A DNA stretch of 64,000 nucleotides from Leucobacter rhizosphaerae (GTDB lineage: Bacteria; Actinomycetota; Actinomycetes; Actinomycetales; Microbacteriaceae). The notes under the pieces are model-generated. The model saw only the letters and a list, made by a program, of their open reading frames with translations. It searched no databases and was not told the origin of the DNA. Location: the NCBI RefSeq assembly GCF_022919175.1, contig NZ_CP095043.1:1240001-1304000 (forward strand), in the 5' to 3' direction. Position 1 is the stretch's first letter, and the number at the start of each line of letters is the position of its first letter. The position numbers and the translations under genes are program-made. Below are positions 61,501-64,000 of the stretch, piece after piece.

Positions 61501-63614
61501 TTGCCCGGCACCTCGGACGGGTCGTCGTACCAGGGCCCCTGTGCATCGCCGCACTCGGTAGCTGCGCCTTCAGCGCCGGGAGCAGCCGAGTACTGGAACG
61601 TCACGTTCGGCACCTGGCTCTTATCAGTCGCGAAGTATGTTCCGGGCACATTGTTGTAGCCGGAGACCCAGACCGCTTCGCCCTCGGAAGGCACTCGCTG
61701 CATAGCGGAGGTGTATCCAGCGCCGACAGCCGCTGGAGCGTCCACCGCGTGCAGGTTGAGTTTCGTGTTGTCCCACGCATCACAGCCGATCGCGCTCACC
61801 GGCGCAGGCGCGTCGGGTTTCGTACCCTTGAAGAACATCTGCGAGGTCACCGTCTGCGTCGGTGCCACGGTGATGCCACCGCTCTGGATCGTGGCTCCCC
61901 CGGGAGGTCCTTCACCATGGGTGTTGTTGCCTGGCGAGAACTCAGTCGAGGTCATGTTACCCTCGGCGCCGGGGAGCCCGGCGAACCGCTTCCTGAATGC
62001 ACCGGTCAACTCGACGATGGGCGTCGTCGTGCGGTAGTCGTTCCAATGCACGGGGCCAGTGACCCCGGCTGGCAGGCTCGTCGCGCTCTCGCCGGGCTGA
62101 TCAGCCGACGTCTGCACGTCACTGACCGGATCAAAGCCTCTGATGTCGAGATCGGTGTATGAGTTGAAGGTCGGGAGTGTCCAAGAGTTATGTGTCGAGG
62201 ATTCGGTGCCGAAGTCGCGGATGACATCCACCGGGGTGTAGACCGTCAGTGCTTGGGCGATAGCATAGGCTTCGTCCCCAGGTAGAGCGGTACCGACCGG
62301 GCGCAATGCCTCGCTGGGATAGGTGCGCAGGCTCATGTCGGGAGCCTTGATGGTGAGCGCGGCGGGTGTCCCCGGGCCTGCCTGCACGACATTCATCGTG
62401 CCGGAATCGCGCACCGAGTTCGTCTCATTGCGAGACGCCCCATCCTGCACGCCAGTAGCCTTGGCGCCGGGAACTCCGTAACCGGTCGCCCCGTTGTACG
62501 CACGAGATCCATACTTTTCGAGGTCGGCCTCGATCGCGGCGATATCGGTAGCGGACAGCGAAGGGTACATAGCTTCGGGAGACAGGTCATCGGTGAAGGT
62601 GATGTCACCGATCGCCGGCATCGCACCCTTGCCGCCAGCCGGGGCCGAGAACAGCACATGATAGGTGGTCTGCTTGCACGTGCGGGTAGTATCCCAGGGG
62701 CACTGAGTATTGATCGGACCGTAGTGGTATCCGGTGTTCTCCTGCAGCGCGACACCATTCTTCGAGATGTCCCACATCAGCCGTGCCGATGCCTGCACGT
62801 TCGGGAGATCAGCCGCGTCGATCGCGACGCCGTTGTACCCGTCGGCGACGATCTGTGCGGCGGCGATGGGGAGGTCCTGGCCCTGATGGGCGAGGTTCAG
62901 GACCTTCACGGTGACGTCGACGATGTCGGTGCCGGACACGATCGTGCCGCGATTGCAGACCAGGGTCTGCTCTTCGAGTTCGTCGATCGAGTCCGCGGTC
63001 AGCGGGATCGTAGGCTCGCCCGCGGTTTCCGGCGTGATCGAGGAGCCGTCTGCCAGGCAGAAGCCGGGGAGTTCGGTGATCTCCATGCCCTTGGGGAACG
63101 TGATCGTGAACGTCGTGTTCTCCGCCGTACCCGAAGGGACCGCGTACTCGACCTCGTAGGTGACGGTGTCGTTCACCCGCACGATCCCGTTGTTGGGTCC
63201 GGAGTCGTTGCCCGCGTTGCTATCGGCCTCCCAGCCCGGAGTACCGTCGGACTTGATGCGCACATCGAGTGCGAGGGTCGGAAGCGCGGGGTCGGGGTCG
63301 TCGATGTCCGCCGGTGCCGGGGCATCCTCGTCGCCCTGCGGTGCCGGGGCATCCTGGGGTGAGGGCGCGTCTTCGCTACCCGTCTCGGGCGCATCCGCCG
63401 GAGCCTCTGACACCGGCGCCTCGGTTGCCGGGGCCTCGGTCGTAGGCGTCTCGGTCTGCGTGTCGGAATCTTCCGCCCACGACATCGTGGCCGGGGTGAG
63501 GGTGAACGCCAACGCAAGCGTCAACGCGGAGGCAACGAGTTTACCCCCCTCCCTCCCCGAAAAGAGGGGTCGTCTCGCGAGGCGTCTGCCCTGCGACTGG
63601 TTACTGATGTGCAC
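58542..63614 (-). CDS. Large LAxTG-anchored surface protein with SdrD-B and DUF5979-like repeats
   Basis: Encodes 1690 residues from GTG 63614, with GAGGAG 6 nt upstream; the longer open frame further upstream has no such site. A long signal peptide (LVASALTLALAFTLTPAT, cleavage after SWA) precedes a Pro/Glu/Ala-rich stalk of about 80 residues. A DUF11-like adhesive region follows, then an SdrD B-like module (IGDYTWWDLNRDGIQ). At least three DUF5979-type repeats come next (e.g. GGVQINKALTGAG, AELTVSKKVEGPG). The end is PPLAITGGQMLG, a hydrophobic helix and RKRRKEEE. LAITG fits the LAxTG motif of actinobacterial class E sortases. It is likely an adhesin or S-layer-like protein. No sortase gene is in the window. 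Confidence 0.88.
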   Translation of the reverse strand: MHISNQSQGRRLARRPLFSGREGGKLVASALTLALAFTLTPATMSWAEDSDTQTETPTTEAPATEAPVSEAPADAPETGSEDAPSPQDAPAPQGDEDAPAPADIDDPDPALPTLALDVRIKSDGTPGWEADSNAGNDSGPNNGIVRVNDTVTYEVEYAVPSGTAENTTFTITFPKGMEITELPGFCLADGSSITPETAGEPTIPLTADSIDELEEQTLVCNRGTIVSGTDIVDVTVKVLNLAHQGQDLPIAAAQIVADGYNGVAIDAADLPNVQASARLMWDISKNGVALQENTGYHYGPINTQCPWDTTRTCKQTTYHVLFSAPAGGKGAMPAIGDITFTDDLSPEAMYPSLSATDIAAIEADLEKYGSRAYNGATGYGVPGAKATGVQDGASRNETNSVRDSGTMNVVQAGPGTPAALTIKAPDMSLRTYPSEALRPVGTALPGDEAYAIAQALTVYTPVDVIRDFGTESSTHNSWTLPTFNSYTDLDIRGFDPVSDVQTSADQPGESATSLPAGVTGPVHWNDYRTTTPIVELTGAFRKRFAGLPGAEGNMTSTEFSPGNNTHGEGPPGGATIQSGGITVAPTQTVTSQMFFKGTKPDAPAPVSAIGCDAWDNTKLNLHAVDAPAAVGAGYTSAMQRVPSEGEAVWVSGYNNVPGTYFATDKSQVPNVTFQYSAAPGAEGAATECGDAQGPWYDDPSEVPGNDTALAADGIYTAVARVRAFVNLPEPVSNNTILGDGVYLVISIGLRVADNGMPTGTTLPNYGGVKMVVGEELTSEELLSHANNWSQATYTPETHAGSGGDRLILAHAQARIDKLVRKGDSGQFSDTPPQTTGGDLVQYRLQPSLTSGAATPGILKDVWVEDCLPGSQIYASASLTPVLVQSTTPTDSKRPACASGETYIRWVIPQHEVNRVMDPIIMSVNVDPTAEDGVYENTVVVWAEDDASTLEQRSDEAQIQISNIRGVRITKQPLTPVVQVNREGQVTNELNEWSVRFSNRLPGNAPVPNDPDIIDVLPKQGALGSDFHGSFTFHSAEVTDGSLQGQQVRILYTKNANPSEDPRNARNGSTGNITWCDAPSGGAVASGSGTVADCPASESEVTAVRVQRPGPFSTGSAIEFTIRMVGVDNRGGDVYVNRATGYADGLENAVRSAESPEVAIESSIGDYTWWDLNRDGIQNQWQGAAEQPATGIPVRVTGVDDLGNPVQIDTTTGEDDGKYVFEQLRSSNADGYTVTFTKPDGTEFTVKTAGDDRAVDSNADPATGAADAVVLGRDTHDLTIDAGLLPLGGVQINKALTGAGAGEFAASDTLKFQVVCTFDPQLDGVTPVEVLNQEVTLPVNGANAVTSDVMAGLPAFSSCTITETEHGSADAPAAPVTVTVPWDAVEEKSGTVTGSLTNFISAGSVQVSKTLAGDDVAVEAAKDRMFEILTTCQIEEENDLGETILTDVYSGVVKIKGGQTKYLVGDDGEPRLLPLNARCFGEEVNTGGAKASEVDFDSWENSVPVTDGTPEELQVLTISAVNTFENAELTVSKKVEGPGTGGFYGFALSCTIPGVGENGEVVDGEYVLPEGDATFRLKDGESKTIAVPAGVSCQVKETNVPDGAKVTITDSDDTTEGGVSDGIVTNLTGTDNTVKVLNTFQERPPLAITGGQMLGAAGLLGAGLLLVGGALFLLRKRRKEEEDATVTPAQG

Positions 63615-63856
63615 TATGGTCTCCTCGTTCTCTCCATACAACGACAGGGTGTTCTGGAAGCAGATCCCCCCGCCAGGGGCCTGCATCCTTTCGGATCTGC
63701 GTGCGCGAGGGCGCGTGCAGACGAATGTCCCTTCACATGTAAAGACCGCATCCGGGCGTGGAGTGTTACAGGGTTTTGGAATATTCGTCAGAAATCTTTG
63801 CCCGCACTGGGTGCACGTCGTCGTGCGCGGGAGGCTCGTCATCGGATGATCCCCTG
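63615..63856. promoter_or_regulatory. Upstream region of the surface-protein gene
   Basis: About 240 bp with no convincing gene between the surface-protein start and the next minus-strand stop. It is long enough for a promoter and untranslated leader. The TTCCAGAACACCCTG stretch near 63645 and the AAAACCCTGTAAC stretch near 63775 are AT-richer candidates on the minus strand, but no clear -35/-10 pair can be defended. Confidence 0.3.
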
Positions 63857-64000
63857 CTAGTCCCGGAGTATCCAATTCGGGGTGGTGTCATCTGGCGAGA
63901 CCTTGGGTTCGCTCTCGGGAAGTTCCGGCGCCCCCTTACCCGTGGAGTCGGGGTCTGGGGTGGTGCCGGTGGTGGGGGTGGTCTCGCCTGGTTCCGCAGT
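63857..64000 (-). CDS. C-terminal end of an unidentified protein
   Basis: A minus-strand frame enters from the window edge and stops at 63857-63859. The 47 visible residues are Thr/Pro-rich, then acidic (TTGTTPDPDSTGKGAPELPE, ending TTPNWILRD). They resemble the stalk or tail of a secreted or surface protein, which would fit the surface-protein gene next to it. No family can be named. Confidence 0.5.
   Translation of the reverse strand, partial: TAEPGETTPTTGTTPDPDSTGKGAPELPESEPKVSPDDTTPNWILRD

Noticed and set aside
1..64000. CRISPR array
   Set aside because: No regularly spaced repeat-spacer pattern was seen; the only tandem repeats are the two copies at 12304-12339.

Overview
The window is high-GC DNA from an actinobacterium, most likely Microbacteriaceae (a Leucobacter- or Microbacterium-like organism). 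The evidence is frequent GTG starts, NTGA stop/start overlaps in operons, an actinobacterial LAxTG surface protein, a DtxR-type iron box and MobF (TrwC/TraA) relaxases of actinobacterial type. The genus call is an inference from gene content, since no rRNA or other marker gene is present.

Region 1 (1-12183) is a peptide/amide scavenging locus. On the minus strand an S51 (cyanophycinase-like) peptidase is followed by a dipeptide-type ABC importer (binding protein, two permeases, fused double ATPase) and two YtcJ-like amidohydrolases, the last cut by the window edge. Divergently lie an M20 peptidase and an RpiR-type regulator. Both genes facing the divergent promoter (S51 and M20) carry an apparent one-base loss in a G run. 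Region 2 (12184-16333) is an iron-siderophore importer (binding protein, two FecCD permeases, ATPase) behind a DtxR-like box and a 17-bp direct repeat. Region 3 (16371-22807) holds a hypothetical protein, a small membrane protein, a serine hydrolase, an alpha/beta hydrolase with a sorting-signal-like N-terminus, and a SoxR-type oxidative-stress group (superoxide dismutase, flavin reductase, 7Fe ferredoxin) next to a clear sox box. The adjacent soxR gene survives only as a stub beside an IS3 remnant.

Region 4 (23741-35113) looks lower in GC by eye and forms one catabolic cluster: a Pot-type ABC importer, two short-chain dehydrogenases, a GntR/FadR regulator, a ThDP decarboxylase/synthase, a fold-III PLP decarboxylase, an M20 deacylase and an acetoacetate-decarboxylase-family protein. 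Two similar palindromes, one before each transcription unit, are candidate GntR operators. The substrate is not recognisable.

Region 5 (35218-42454) is wreckage and mobile DNA: a decayed MobF relaxase beside a perfect 30-bp palindrome, a WYL regulator divergent from a UvrA-like ABC protein, a complete IS3-family element that truncates the UvrA-like gene and a TetR gene, a LysE fragment and a tRNA-Pro-like half gene.

Region 6 (42455-57873) looks like an integrative/mobilizable element with a defence cargo. It has a tyrosine integrase, then a coupled three-gene unit (m5C methyltransferase, a protein with both a MORC/Hsp90-type GHKL ATPase and a histidine-kinase core, and a receiver-domain protein with an unknown output domain). 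A full-length MobF relaxase, an Mrr-like restriction endonuclease, an Abi_C-type abortive-infection protein and a second m5C methyltransferase follow. That methyltransferase contains a second, Shine-Dalgarno-preceded reading frame. An AraC regulator closes the region. I consider the three-gene unit the best candidate for an undescribed system.

Region 7 (57874-64000) has about 670 bp of strongly structured non-coding DNA, a 1690-residue LAxTG-anchored surface protein and the tail of one more gene.
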